Assembly (NCBI GenBank): GCA_029721435.1
Contig: CM056576.1
Coordinates: 113,688,666-113,752,665 of the forward strand
Direction of reading: 5' to 3'
Source of the DNA: Gymnothorax reevesii
Taxonomy: Eukaryota > Chordata > Actinopteri > Anguilliformes > Muraenidae
DNA: 64,000 nucleotides
The position numbers and the translations under genes were made by a program. The notes beneath the pieces were generated by a model, which worked only from the letters and a program-made list of their open reading frames with translations, was not told the DNA's origin and made no database searches. Within the stretch, counting starts at the first letter, position 1, and each line of letters begins with the position of its first letter. Below, in pieces: positions 23,475-35,977 of the stretch.

Positions 23475-24748
23475 CAATTCCAATTCCGAAATAGTTGGGA
23501 CAAAGTGTAAATTGTGAATAAAATCAAAACGCAATGAACAGAGATAACATAGCAAATGTTCAAACTTTACAATTTTATCCACAGATGAGCTCATTTCAAA
23601 TTTGATGGCTGCTATAGGTCTCAAGAAAGTTGGGACAGGGGCCTATTTACCATGGTGTCGCATCCCCTCTTCTTTTTAACACAGAGTCGAGGCGTCTGGG
23701 CATTGAGGAGAAAAGTGTCTTGAGTATAGCTATTGGAATTTCATCCCATTCATGGTGCTTTTTAAAACATGCAAGTGTCCCACACCATATGCGCTAATGC
23801 ATCCCCATACCATCAGAGATGCTGGCTTTTGAACTGAATGCTGATAACAGAAGGGGTGGTCTTTCCTCCCTTTAGCCCGGAGGACACGACGTCCATGATT
23901 TTCAACAAGAATGTCAAATTTGGACTCATCTGACCACAGGACACTTTGCCACTTTGCTACAGTCCATTTTAAATGAGCCTTGGCCCATAGAACACAGCAG
24001 TGCTTCTGGAACATGCTCAACAATGGCTTCCTTTTTGCATGATAGAGTTTTAGGTGGCATCTGTGGATGGCACGGCGGACTGTGTTTACAGACAGTGGTT
24101 TCTTTACATATTCCTGGGCCCATTTATTAATGTCAATGACAGAATCATGCTGTTGAGTGATGCAGTGGCGTCTGAGGGCCTGAAGATCACGGGCATCCAG
24201 TAAAGGTCTTCGGCCTTGTCCCTTACGCACAGAGATTTTTCCAGTTTCTCTGAATCTTTTGATGATGTTATGCACTGTCGATGGTGAGACCTTCAAAGCC
24301 TTTGCAATTTGACATTGAAGAATATTGTTTTTAAAGTATTCCACAATTTTTTACGCAAGTCTTCACAGGTTGGAGAGCCTCTGGCCCTGTTTATTCTGAG
24401 AGACTCAGCCTCTCTAAGACATCCCTTTTATACCCAATCATGTTACACATCTGATGCCAGTTAATGTAATTACTTGTTGAATGTTCTTTCAGCTGATTCT
24501 CGAATATATTAATTGCTTTTTCAGCCCTTTTATGCCTGTGTTCCAACTTTTTTGAGATCTGTTGCAGCCAGAAAATTTTTAATGAGCTCAATTTGTGGAT
24601 AAAAATATAAAATGTCCCAAGTTCAACATTTGAAATGTTATCTATGTTCTATTGTAAATAACATATTGGCTCATGTGATCTGAAAGTCATTGCATTTTGA
24701 TTTCATTCACAATTTACATTTCATCCCAACTATTTCAGAACTATTTTT
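23475..24748 (-). mobile_element. Internally deleted Tc1/mariner element
   Basis: Inverted ends share GAAATAGTTGGGA, then GTAAATTGTGAAT and AAATCAAAA, on the left and on the reverse-complemented right. Inner TIR landmarks (TTTATCCACA, GAGCTCATT) also match. Length is about 1.27 kb against about 1.6 kb for a full copy, the difference being a deletion of the transposase C-terminal half. TA-rich flanks (GTTACAATT at left) fit TA insertion; boundaries are good to about 5 bp. Confidence 0.85.
23730..24344 (-). pseudogene. Truncated Tc1-like transposase
   Basis: An open frame of about 204 codons begins [20 protein letters not shown], with the helix-turn-helix [20 protein letters not shown]. It continues through [13 protein letters not shown] to the first catalytic motif WSDESKFDI and [17 protein letters not shown]. 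It stops soon after STMNGMKFQ. The second catalytic Asp (QDN) and the Glu (SPIEN) are missing because the 3' half is deleted, so it cannot be catalytic. It could still encode a DNA-binding fragment if expressed, but there is no evidence for that. Confidence 0.85.
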
Positions 24749-24959
24749 GTTCATAGTTTGACCCTTTCACTGTGAAACATTTGGGAAACGCACCTCATTA
24801 TGGTTGAATGTGTTTGCCATGTACTGCAGACAGAATCGGCCCCATTGTACCGTTCACTGAGGTATGCTGGGCCAAATTATGCCATTGTATGCAAGCATGG
24901 AAATCGCTGGATGGAGCAGAGAATATGCTTTGAAATGTGATAATACATCACATGATGGC

Positions 24960-25357
24960 AGAGGCTATCACATGAAATGCTACCTGAAGATTGTCGATAA
25001 AAGTCGGATAGAGCAGGGTGTCAAACGAAAGGAAAAGGGCCGTTTACGGCCTTCAGGGCTGAATTCCGCGTCATCATTGGGCAGTGAACCTCCACCAAAG
25101 CGGTCAAAGCCAATTTTGAGTTTAGACATTGTGTAGTCATCAACTAAATCAGGCGAAAGACTTTCAAAACACATTCTTCCGAACGAGTGCATTATATGCC
25201 AGCAAGACAAGCAAATACTAGATAAGATGACAATGAAAAGGAAATTAGACAAGCTGGTAACATGCAAAACTGATGTGCAAAAACTGAAGAAAGCTGCTTC
25301 ATTTCATAATGACCACAGGATTATTTTGCATCTTAGAGAATCCAATCCAGTATCTAA
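24960..25357 (+). pseudogene. Exon relic with CIICxxDK motif, family unnamed
   Basis: One frame reads EPPPKRSKPILSLDIV, then an in-frame TAG at 25134-25136. It continues in the same frame as RLSKHILPNECIICQQDK, then LDKLVTCKTDVQKLKKAASF and HNDHRIILHLRESN. It ends at a consensus donor AA|GTAAGG at 25357/25358. The pattern 'PPxKRSKP' followed by 'CIICxxDK ... C.T... L..AA...D.RIILHLR' recalls a family of uncharacterised, often multicopy fish proteins whose next residues are typically an AIEVRYH-like motif. I cannot name it. Cys pairs suggest a small zinc-binding fold. The 5' limit is uncertain; the in-frame ATG at 24864 is probably not the real start. Confidence 0.5.
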
Positions 25358-25489
25358 GTAAGGTATCATGCGTCATGAAAGAAAAGGAATATTGCTTTGC
25401 TCAAAAAAAAAAAAAGTGTTGATATTTATCTCTTCAAACTCAAACACAAAATTTAACTCGGGTGAGATTTAACTTCACTTTAAATTACT

Positions 25490-26040
25490 GAGCCAATATT
25501 AAGCTGCAGTTTAGCTCCCAGTCTCTTACTAGGAAATTATGCTGTTGTTATATGCCCAGAATATGGTGTTTGCCCATGTTTTACTGGAATAAATAAGGCC
25601 TTCCCTGAAAAAAAAATGTCTGGTGGCAGTAAATGTTGCTCCAAAACCAGCATATATTGCTCAGCATTAGTGGTATGTTCACAGATGTAGAAGTTAAACA
25701 TGCTACGTGCACTAATGCACACCCAATGCCGAATAATGCACACCCTCCCGCATGCTGGCTTTTAAACTGTGCATTCATCAAGTTTGATGATCCCTTTCCT
25801 CCTAAGCCTGGAGCATGCAGCATCCATGATTTCTAAAAAAGAAATTCACTATTTGATTGGTCAGACCACAGGACAGTTTACCACTTTGCCTCTGTCCATC
25901 TTAAATGAGCTTCGGCCGAGAGAGGGTGACAGCATTGCTGTATTTTGTTGGTATATAGTTTAAACTTTACATGGCAGGTTTAATTCGCATTTGTGGATGC
26001 GGCAACAAACTGTACAATAACAGTGGTTAACAGAAGTGGT
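25490..26040 (-). mobile_element. Badly decayed Tc1/mariner fragment
   Basis: On the minus strand pieces of transposase survive in shifting frames. One resembles FQGRPYLFQ, another LEQH, and one equals VVCPVV-type sequence opposite 25861-25910. The region corresponds to that of the 23475 copy (GACCACAGGACAGTTTACC versus GACCACAGGACACTTTGCC). The QQDN segment is mutated to stops. No TIRs found. Confidence 0.65.
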
Positions 26041-26129
26041 CCAAAGCCCATGAAATGATTTCAACTGAATAATTTTCAAAAATGGTGAACTTTATAAGAC
26101 AAAGCTCCACCTTATGTCAAAATTTTGAA

Positions 26130-26584
26130 CAGGTGTAATGTCATCGTGGGACACATCCTCAGGTCATGACCTTTCATTTGCACTTGATTTGAGGTCAATC
26201 TGACAAATATTTTCAGAGATATGATAAAAACAGTGATTTTTTTCACTTTTTGGCCCCTAGTGCCCAATCTAGAAATTGTAAATTGTCCAAAATCGAATCA
26301 GTTCTGCCTCTTTAGGATACTTGCTTAAATGCAAAACTTGGAATTTCTAATTGAAATATTACTGCAGTTATCGCATTAACACCTAAATCAGTTTTTGGCC
26401 CCTGGTGGCCAATCTAGACATCGTAAATTCCAAAATTGAATCAGTTCTTCCTCTTTATGATACTTAATTATGTGCAAAATTTGACATTTGTAATGAAGTT
26501 ATCGCGTTAACACGTAGTGCGGTGGCGGCAGCGGTCGGACCAAAAACATAATATCCCCGGAACGGCATTCGGCGTTCGGGGATA
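26130..26584. mobile_element. Tandem-core element 2 with terminal hairpin
   Basis: Core landmark TGGCCCCTxGTGGCCAATCTAG recurs at 26251 and 26396 (145 bp). A second landmark, GTTATCGC(A/G)TTAACAC, recurs at 26367 and 26498 (131 bp). The last unit runs into GTGCGGTGGCGGCAGCGGTC, then GGACC and a 33-nt hairpin at 26552-26584. The hairpin has a TATCCCCGGAACG arm, a GCATTCG loop and a return arm with one bulge. No 5' terminus could be defined. Same plan as the elements at 20588, 42800 and 58200. Confidence 0.62.
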
Positions 26585-29500
26585 TAAATAATATTTCTCT
26601 CTCTTGTATTGTAAAGACAAACTGTTGAGAGCCCCGCTGAAAGTTGAACTGCATGTGAATCTATCATATATTCATCCAGGTACAGTCACTGAACGTCCAT
26701 GCATTTTTGGTAGAACTTTGTTATATTTTTAATGGAGGAAATATAAAGATAATTTTGGTGTATTGTTCTTTTATTCACCAAGTAAGTCGGAGCACTCTCA
26801 CTTAGAAGCCTTTTTCAGCCACTCGGCCCACGGCCTAAGAAACACTGCGGTTGGCAGCTGTTGTCACATCATCATTTAATTGCCATTACTTTATTTGTTA
26901 CCGAGCTCATAGTCTTGGATCCTCACTGTTTTCAGAGTAAATACTTGTCTCCTTGTTTTAATTATACTACTAATAATGCAATTTAAATGTTTTTGAAATA
27001 GCACAACATCCTTAAGATTTTTTTTACAATAAGCACCCAATTTTTTATAGTCTATACTTGCAACCATAAATCAAGTCTTAAAGCAGAAATAGCAGGAATT
27101 AATCTTTGAAACAGGATGTCAATGGAAATCAGTTAACATAAAAATAAAGACCATAGGAATTTGCTTTTATAAAAAAATTGATTAAAAATGGATTAATAAA
27201 CAACTGCATGTCAAGTTAAATGCTTCCTACACTCTTGTTCTGAATGCATTTACTAAAATCAATAGCTTGAACAAGGAACATCATCCACTTTTGAGAAAGG
27301 CCTGGTAACTGGAGAGGAATAAAGCTTTCAATACATGCAGTAGGCCTGTGCCACGGTCATAGTAACCCTGAATCTTGAAAAAAAAAAGAATGACAAAGAG
27401 TATTTATGGTGAATGTCAATGAGGTTCTCACTCAAACTGAACCCCAGCCTGAATATATTCAGCATCTCTGTGTAATAATGCTGACCAAGTATCAGTTTAG
27501 CATTTTCACATTTTCCATTTTTTAATGAAGGATATAGTAGGATACAGACAGGGCAAAGTTGATCCTACCTCAGCAATTCTAACCAGAGGCAGTTAATAAA
27601 CACAAACCCCTGAAGCGTATGTTTAAATCCAAATAAATTATCGCATGAAGCTTACTGTGATAGATGCACAGCGTTTTCCTATATACTGTTGCCTAACCGT
27701 CAGTAGAATGTGTCAATCAACAAACTCCTAAATGAAAATAAACTGCTGAATACAATAAAATAATAATGTGTGCATCTAATAAGTTAATAAGTTCTACATC
27801 ACTGCTTAGAGTATCCATGCAACACCCACACATGGGGCACACACACACAAGCGCGCACACCCACACACACACAGAGCACTATGCTCATTTGAATTCATTT
27901 AAATTGTCAGACTGTCACTCGAAGGAAAACAAAAATATATAAAGCCTCAAAAATCTGTGGAGCCCTGTAGACAGAATTGGGCCAGATTGCAAATGAAGAG
28001 GTAAACCGTCAGCAGGGTCCTATTTAATGCTTATCATGCTCTCTGCGGCTATATTCCGCATGTTTTATTCAACATGTGGATAAGCCAGTTAACAAACTGG
28101 AATGGCTTTAATAGCTACACGCTCAGGTACAGGGATGCCTCTGGATCATAATGGAGGAAGGAAGTTCTGCCCCTCCTTTCAGGAAGGGAACTGAAGAATT
28201 TAAGAAGAGGTAAAGAACAGGGGAATGCAGGCTTAGGTGTTTGAGACAGGAATTAAAGAATGAATAAAGAGTGTGTGAGTGTGTGCGTGCGTGCGTGTGT
28301 GTGTGTGTGTGGGGGGGGGGGGGGGGTTGTGGGGGGCTTAGAAGAGCTGGAGCCCACGGACCCATCTAAAACTCGGCTACACTGCACAAAAAGCACTTTC
28401 ATCTTGTAGTGAGATTTAATAGCTTTCTTTGCCTGATAAATGACAATTTCTTATCCCACTGGCAAATCCTGCAGTAAGTCAAACTCGCTCATATCATTGA
28501 CAGTATTTTTGCCATTAAAAAAAAAAAAGGTTTTAAGCTCAATTAGATTAAAATAGTCATTGAGATATACTATGGATATTTTTAATTGCATAAGACACTT
28601 CCCCTCCTATACATGCTTTCAGACAACCTAGTCACTCTCTTTAGTGTACTTTTGAACATGATAATCCACCACACAATGCATCTAACCTATCTTACCTACA
28701 ATGGGCTGTTTTATGACAGCCCATCCTCAGAAAAAAACTGTTTCATTGTGGTTATAATAGCAAATCCACAGAGCAGCTCAAGGTCAAAGGAAGCGCACAG
28801 TCATTCAGCTTCATGCATGTGTTTGCCGACAGGACTCTCAATAGAGAATAGCCTGCTCCCTGCACTCATGAGCCCTTCTGTCTGAATGAAGGCATTCAAC
28901 ACGATTAACATTTGTGTTTAGCAAATTAGCATTTTGCAATGTTTACCCATCGGAATTCTCCAGAGGTCTGCGGAAATACACTTGACTGCGCGCTGTTAAA
29001 GAACACTCACTCATTAAAATAATAATGAAAACCTTTAAAATGCTTCTGAATCGCACTTCCACAGCAGATAGAGATAGCAGATTTTTCAGTAGAAAGGAAT
29101 ATTTTATCTAATTTCACAATACTTCGGCGGTTACTTTACGGGTAAAAAAATATTATAATATGCTGGAGATAATTAAAGTACTATAGTGCAGAGAATAAGG
29201 GATACCGCCCTTTGTTCCAACAGGCAAAAATCAATCATCTTCATGAGACTTATAAAAAAAAAAAAAATCACCATAGTAATATTAACCTCTCAATTTCCTC
29301 TCCTCAGCACGGCTTCATTAACAGGGGTTCAGAGGATTTAATATCACATTCATCACATGGACGTGGGAGACAATGAGGTCAGTGCAAATGTGCAGCAGTT
29401 AGTTGCCCCAACCAACTGCAGAAAAGACCCATTAGTAAATTCTGTACGGTAAAATGTCGGGTCAGACCCGTGTTCTGGTCATGCTAAATTGGGGGAAAAA

Positions 29501-29724
29501 ACACTGCTTATAAACCCCTAGCTGGACATAACTGCAATGACAGGAAAATGCCTGGTTTCAGGCGAGACGAGATATTTTCTTGGTGACACAGCTCAAACTA
29601 CAATCCACTTCATTTGAATACAATACCTAAACCATTCCCTGAGCGCAAACAGCAATCATAAAGCCAGGGGATGAATTCCAGTGGCTCTTTTTTTCACGAC
29701 CTTCCTCTCATTCCTTTCTCACTT
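26585..29724. other. Intronic sequence with microsatellites
   Basis: No exon recognised. A CA-rich tract lies at about 27834-27874. A GT tract running directly into a long G run lies at about 28272-28327. A poly-A run lies at about 29251-29265. Confidence 0.5.
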
Positions 29725-30520
29725 TTCTTGCACTTGGCTCCACATAATGAGAAGGCAAGGGAAAGAAGCGAACACTCGCTCAAAGAAATGTGAATTCTCT
29801 GAAGAGAAGGTCCTCGCTCCTTCAAACGACAGTTTCAAGTGACATCAAGTCACTAGCGTGGCAGATACATGGCAGAAGAGCAGAGGTTTCGCTTCCAGTC
29901 AAACGTTTACGTGTCGCCAGTTCAAAAAAACCGCTTTCAGAAAGGATGGATTCGCCTTGCCTTGGTGAAGATATCTTAGGGAAACATCACACTCTCATTG
30001 CCTTACTCATTTAATGAGCTGGAGTCTCATAAATAATGAAGAGCCTCGATGGATTTCTGGGTCAGGAATAATAGGAATAAACTAAGGATGAGACACACGA
30101 GAGATTGGAATGAGCCCAAAATGCGTCTGTGCAACTACTTGGCTTCAGAACAAAGTTTCACTTCCTGCCCAAGGAAGACGTGCTGCAGTGCCTGTAGGGT
30201 TTTGGTGAGCTTTGGCCAAAGTGATTCATTTCAGTCATTCATGGAGACTCAAAATGTTCCACGCACAAAATGTTCCAGACAGATTACCTTAATTTTTTTT
30301 TTTTTTAGCTTATTGCTGAATAAATACCTCCAGGCCGTGAGTAAAATTTATATCCATGTCATCTTCATTAATCCCCCTTTTATCTTGTGCTCCAAAATGG
30401 AGGGTGAGCTCCCGTCCTGAACTGCCGCTCGGGTGGGGAGACAAGCGGAGCGTTGGAAATGCATGTCCCGATTTAAATTTGTGGTTCTCGCAATACTGCA
30501 GTCTGTAGGAAACAATATCA
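29725..30520. repeat. Diverged direct duplication, copy 1
   Basis: It matches copy 2 through a series of shared blocks: TGCACTTGGCTCCACATA, CTCATAAATAATGA, GATTTCTGGGTCAGG, AATAAACTAAGGATG, CAGTGCCTGTAGG, GCTCCAAAATGGAGGGT and TACTGCAGTCT. Order and orientation are the same. The copies start about 1.41 kb apart. Origin (segmental duplication or two copies of one repeat family) is undecided. Confidence 0.75.
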
Positions 30521-31134
30521 TGTCCTCGCAAGTTGCTGCATATATTACCTGTTGAGAAATCCTTTGCAATCAATGGTAATTTTTAGCATCAAATTGAGGG
30601 CGATGCTCTGATGTATGGAAAAAATTCAAATGCAGTAAGATGATATGGTGAATAATATGCCAGCCTTATGTTGCACTCTCCATATTAACTGTTGTTCCCC
30701 CTCCTCTAGCCTTCCCTTCCCGTGTGTAGCACACCCATTCCCAATCTGCAACTGGCCCTCTTGTGTATTTAAGTTCCTGGTCTCTCTCTCCCTTTTACTG
30801 ACCAGCTGCCTCGTGTCTCAGGTCTGCCGTCTTTGGTGAATAATCTTATAAAAAAAAACCTAGCTTCAATTTATCACTGAATGTCCTCTAAGAGTCTGCG
30901 ATCTTGGTGGTGGCGTCTTCCTGTTCCATCTTCACGTGTGTTCAAAGGCGTGCGCCTGCCAGTGTGCACAGGTCCATCTGGCTTGCCATCCCGGTTCTGA
31001 CCTCAGACCAGCCCCTATCGAGCCTAGATTCCTCTACTTCCTCATCGCTTCTGCCTGACCACGGACTGTCCAGCTCTGAAAGCTCTACATGCTTTAGTTC
31101 TGTTTCCTTACTGAAGGCCAACTTTGACATCATC
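30521..31134. other. Spacer between duplicated copies
   Basis: Pyrimidine-rich on the + strand from about 30660 to 31130, possibly a retroelement piece. No end structure was found. Confidence 0.4.
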
Positions 31135-32890
31135 TGTGTTCTGCACTTGGCTCCACATAGTAAGTCAAGGAAAAATAGTGAAAAATGATGAATTGAAAAA
31201 AATGTGAATTCGTTGAAGGGAATATCCTCCGTCAAATGACAGATTCAACTGACCTCCGGTTAATAACATGGCAGATGCATGGCTGATAAGGACACATAGC
31301 GCTACAAGTCAAATATTATATAAAATATTAATTTCCTCACCTTGGTAAAGATATCTTTGGGATTCATTGTGTCCTTATTGCCTCCCTCATTTAATGAGTT
31401 GGAAACTCATAAATAATGAGGAACCTCAATAGATTTCTGGGTCAGGCATAAGACGAATAAACTAAGGATGCGAAATACAAGAGATTGAAATGAGTACAGA
31501 GTGTGTCTTGCAATTACTCGGGCTCAGAACAAAGTTTTATCTGATGCCGGAGCTAAAACCCATAAGAGTATAGCCCAGGGATGTCAAACTGCAGTCTTGG
31601 AGTGCGGCAGTGCCTGTAGGATTTTGGTGAGTCCTGGTCCAACTGATTCATTTCAGTCATTCATGTAGACGCACAATGCTCCGTACACAGCAATTCTCGG
31701 GACAGATTACCTTTTTTCGCTTATTTCTGAATAAATACATCAGGGTTGTGAATTAAATGCACATCCGTGTCATCTTTATTAGTACCACTATCCCCAACAA
31801 CCGTTGTGTGAATCCCTAATGTGTCTTTTCGCAATTGAGCAGCATGCATGTCTATTAGGTGTACGCGTGTTGTGATTTGTGTACATCTTGTGCGTGTCTC
31901 CCCTATCGGCTTAATATCATTATTTGTTACCTAATGAGTGAGTGATGGGTATTTAATCCTTGCAGTGCATGTGCTTGTCGCTGGATAGTAAAGTCGCATT
32001 CTCACCAAGATCCTGGTCGTATGTATATAAAACTTCTTCGTCTTCATCTTAATGCAACCAGTACTTCAATGGCAGCCAAGTTCTCTTGTAAATCCTAGAT
32101 GTCATTAGATAATTTGAACAAGCTTCCAACCCCCTGCTGGGACTGATTTCCTCTCAAGCATCAACCCTCCTCTTTCTGAGCAGTCCAGTGCTGGCAAGCG
32201 CTTCAAAATCTGGCAGCACGCCAGAAGCCGCTGGCTGGCGACAGCAGCCCAAGCATCGCCTATAACACCAGTGCTGAACTGTCTCTCATTCTCTCTGGGA
32301 TTCCATCTCTGCCTTTCCTCTCCAGGGCTCTGTTGCTGTCATTACTGCGCTGCAGCATGAAGAAGGAGTTGTACGCACATCACGTACAGGTGCAAGGCTA
32401 TCAAATAAAACGTGTCAATGGAAAAAGGAAAGGACACCTGTACAATTTCTCCAAGCCACCAAGAAAATTTTTTATATGTTAAATAAGGACAACATTTCTA
32501 TCCAACTCGAATCTTCATGGTAACCAGACATGGTTACATGGTCGGATCGAAATGTTTTCCTCATTTATTAAATTAAAAATTTTCTTGGTGGCTTGGAGTG
32601 AGTGTGCAGGTGTCCTTTCCTTTCTCCATACTGCTGCCAATAAATTATCAGTTGTATTACAAGTCTGTCTCCGCACTTGATTCCTGGTCTGGACCATTAG
32701 AGCTTTCATCCTAAACCCCTGCCATTCGCTCCTGTGAGATTTCAGTGAGATTGAGAGGTGTGCCCTCTATGCTCCAAAATGGAGGGTTAGCAAAGCCCTG
32801 ACCTGGATTGCAGTTAGGGTGAGGAGAAAACCGGAGTGGCAAAAATGTATATTTCGGTGCAATTTGTGGCTCTCACAGTACTGCAGTCTA
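31135..32890. repeat. Diverged direct duplication, copy 2, with internal insert
   Basis: It matches copy 1 from about 31135 to 31785 and again from about 32763 to 32890, with roughly 975 bp in between that copy 1 lacks. The right part is then interrupted by the Tc1 element that begins at 32891, immediately after a TA. The ~975-bp insert has no clear TIRs. It contains local sequence shared in inverted orientation (a TCTTGGTGG... block near 32458 and 32580, a CAGGTGTCCTTTCC-like block near 32440 and 32610). Confidence 0.68.
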
Positions 32891-33399
32891 CAAACCCCAA
32901 TTCCAATGAAGTTAGGGCGTTGTGCAAAACGTGAATTAAAACAGAAGACAAAGATGAGCAAATCTCATAGAGACATATTTTATTCACAATGAAATATGGA
33001 CAACATATCAGATGTTGAAAGTTAGACATATTTTTCCATTTCATGAAAAATATAAGCTCATTTTGAATTTGATAGCAGCAAACCGTAAAAAAAGTTGGGA
33101 CAGGGCCGTTTTTACCATTGTGTAACATCCTCTCTTCTTTTAACAACAGTCTGTAAACATCTGGGAAATGAGGAGACCAGCTGCTGGAGTTTTTGGAGAG
33201 GAATGTTGTCGCACTCTTGTCAGATGCAGGATTCTAGCTGTTCAACAGTCTTGGGTCTTCTTTGTTGGACTTTTTGTTTTATGATGAGCTGTTGTTTGCT
33301 ACTGGTGAAAAGTCTGGACTGCAGACAGGCCAGTTCAACACCCGGACTCTTCTACTATGAAGCCATGCTGTTGTGATGGTTGCAGTATGCGGTTTAGCA

Positions 33400-34070
33400 T
33401 CTTCTTGTTGAAATATACTTTCCCGAAAACAGACGGCGTCTGGATGGGACAATTTGTTGTTGTAAAACCTCTATATACTATTCAGCATTGATAGTGCCTT
33501 TCCAGATGTGTAAGCTGCTCACGCCATAGGCACTAATGCAGCCCCAGACCATCAGAGATGCAGGCTTTTGTACTGTGTGCTGATAACAAGCTTGATGGAT
33601 ACCTCTCCTCTTTAGACCGCACAGCACGGGGTCTGTGGTTTCCAAAAGAATTTGAAATTTTGATTCATCTGACGACAGAACAGTTTTCCATTCTGCCTCA
33701 GTTCATTTTCAATGAGCTTTGGCCCAGAGAAGACGGCAGTGTTTCTGGATCATGTTCACATATGGCTTCTTCTTTGCATAATACAGCTTTAACTAGCATT
33801 TGTGGATTGCACGGCAAGCTGTGTTCACAGACAATGATTTCTGGAAGTATTCCTGAGCAAATGCAGTGTATTTCAGTGCAGAATTCTGCCTGTTTTTAAT
33901 GCAGTGCCGCCTGAGGGCTCGAAGATCGTGAGCATCCAATATTGATCTCGGCTTTGTCCCTAGTGCATAGAGATTTCTCCACATTATCTGAATCTTTTGA
34001 TGATACTATGTACTGCAGATGGGGGGGACTTTCAAAGTTTTCGCAATTTTACATTGAGGAAAATTTTTCA
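33400..34070 (-). pseudogene. Tc1-like transposase remnant
   Basis: The clearest piece reads DAHDLRALRRHCIKNRQNSA, then FAQEYFQKSLSVNTACRAIH (about 33793-33930, minus), the linker after the DNA-binding domain of fish Tc1 transposases. Further left are relics of the WSDES and [13 protein letters not shown] regions with stops and frameshifts. No intact catalytic triad. Confidence 0.75.
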
Positions 34071-34141
34071 GAAATTGATAGCATATATATTTAGATTACT
34101 ATATTCCTGACGATGTCATATTTATATTAGAAAAAAGGTGG

Positions 34142-34228
34142 CACTTTGCATAAACACATTTATTATAACAGGCGTCTTCGTCTTCTGTTCGGGGACGCGT
34201 GTTATAATAAATGTGTTTATGCAAAGTG
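34142..34228. repeat. Long perfect hairpin (29-bp arms)
   Basis: Arm 34142-34170 begins CACTTTGCATAAACACATTT. Arm 34200-34228 is its exact reverse complement. The 29-bp centre adds a further GCGTC/GACGC pairing after one mismatch, leaving a loop of about 18 nt. It lies at the left edge of the foreign insert inside the Tc1. Confidence 0.88.
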
Positions 34229-34576
34229 TGACCTTCTCTCTAACTTCATTATTGCTCATTTTGGTCCTGCACTCTTAAAGTGGTAATTTGTAAGATTTCC
34301 ATCTCGTTACTGTCCGTTAAGTCAGTGTCTATCAGAGAGGGGGGATAAAACAACGGTGATTGAGCCTATGACCCATTGATGAAAGCATTTGTATTTCATT
34401 CTTTGCCAGGTGAAGTGATCAGTGCATCTGTGGCGACATTCCCGTGCTATATTCAAATATAGACGCACATCTAGTGACTTTTTTTTACAGTAAGCAGTGT
34501 TTGGACTGTCCAGACGGAAGGAGGAGCCGCAAGCTGGCTTGAAGGAAGTAAGGAACCCAGGGAGACGCAATGGCGA

Positions 34577-34762
34577 GGTAGACGTCAGAAGGGATCAAGT
34601 AGCGGTACTTTCCCTAACCTGAACCTTGGCTCTTTCCCCTAACCCTAAATCTAACTTGTCCCTTATGCTATATGTCAGTTTTTAGTAAGGAATTAAGGGA
34701 GAACTGTTAAAAATTCAGCTTTCCAAGAAAGTACCGCTATTGGATCCCTTCTGATGTCTGCC
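34577..34762. mobile_element. 186-bp MITE with 9-bp target duplication
   Basis: Termini are GGTAGACGTCAGAAGGGATC and, reverse-complemented right, GGCAGACATCAGAAGGGATC, both continuing AGCGGTACTTTC. Flanks CAATGGCGA (34568-34576) and CAATGGCAA (34763-34771) match at 8 of 9 positions. TSD length fits hAT (8) or Mutator-like (9). No coding capacity. Confidence 0.82.
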
Positions 34763-35451
34763 CAATGGCAATGGCAAATACCATATTGTGCAGCTATACT
34801 GTGCACAGTAGAAACTAACGTTAGCTGAGTCTCTGTTGCGGCTACTACTGAAACTAAAATTATGAAGTAATTTCAGGACGCAAAAAAAAAAAAAAAGCTT
34901 TGTTAACCGCCTATTATTTTTATTTAAAAAAAAGATAATGTTACCTGTTACCCGACTACTGTTTTCATTATTTATACAGGGCTGTCAACTTTCATATATT
35001 CGGCTTGAAGTTTAAATGACATTTTCACGTCCTGTGCTGTAAACAGAAATCATTCTATCAAATCGTTTGTCGAGATTCTCAGGTGGAATTGAAGTCCTTG
35101 TGCATTGAAGTTAATCAGTTTCACATGTGTTACGGTGGATTTGATTATGATTCCGGAATTCTCACAGTTTTCTTCACTCAGGTGTTGGAAGCAGTGGAAT
35201 TGCATAAAAATGTTTCAAATGGTCTTATTTCATTTAAACAATTTGAATGATCGTGAAACACGCATTTCGTTGATTGAATAATTACTGACTACAGCACGGG
35301 AACATGAATGAAGCACAAATTTTCACGGCCAATGCGTGAGAGTTGGCAGCCCTTTAAGTTAATCGATTTATCACAATGGCCTAAAGTGTTACTGGAATGA
35401 GATGATGCTAATGGATGACTAACGTCACATAATTTTCACTTTTATTGAGTT

Positions 35452-35801
35452 CAATTGCCGTGTGAAAGAGCATCTTTCAATTACCAACAATTTTTACCAA
35501 CGTCAATTTACCAATGTAATACAGCCGACTCTGTTAGGTCTCGACAACAGTTATGGGAAATGAGGTCCAGAAGTGCACCTGCAATTACAGCTTACTGCCA
35601 AAGATGTCACTGTGAACAATTGCCGTGTCAAAGAGCATCTTTCCCGTCTGCATGAGAATTGAGGAGGCGTGGAACTGGTAAGAGCCGTCAATTTACCGAC
35701 ATCATACACACGACACTGTTGGGTCTTGACAAGAGTTTATGGGAAATGAGGTCCAGAAGCGCACCTGCAATTACAGCTTACTGCCAAAGATGTCAATGTA
35801 A
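35452..35801. repeat. Two-copy direct repeat, about 165-185 bp units
   Basis: Copy 1 (35452-35616) and copy 2 (35617-35801) are adjacent. Both start CAATTGCCGTGT and contain TTATGGGAAATGAGGTCCAG, then AAGCGCACCTGCAATTACAG and CTTACTGCCAAAGATGTCA. Copy 2 has about 21 extra bases in the middle. Confidence 0.85.
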
Positions 35802-35977
35802 CCACACCAATTCAAATCTTTCGGATTACCACTTCAAAGTCTGGGAGTGAAGCCCGTGCATTTATAGTCGTATTTACATTACCCAAAGTGAGGCGACTAG
35901 CTGCCAGATTGATACAACAAACTTATTCATTAAAATAAATGGTTTCCAATGAGGCCAATTTAAAATAAGTTAACAAA

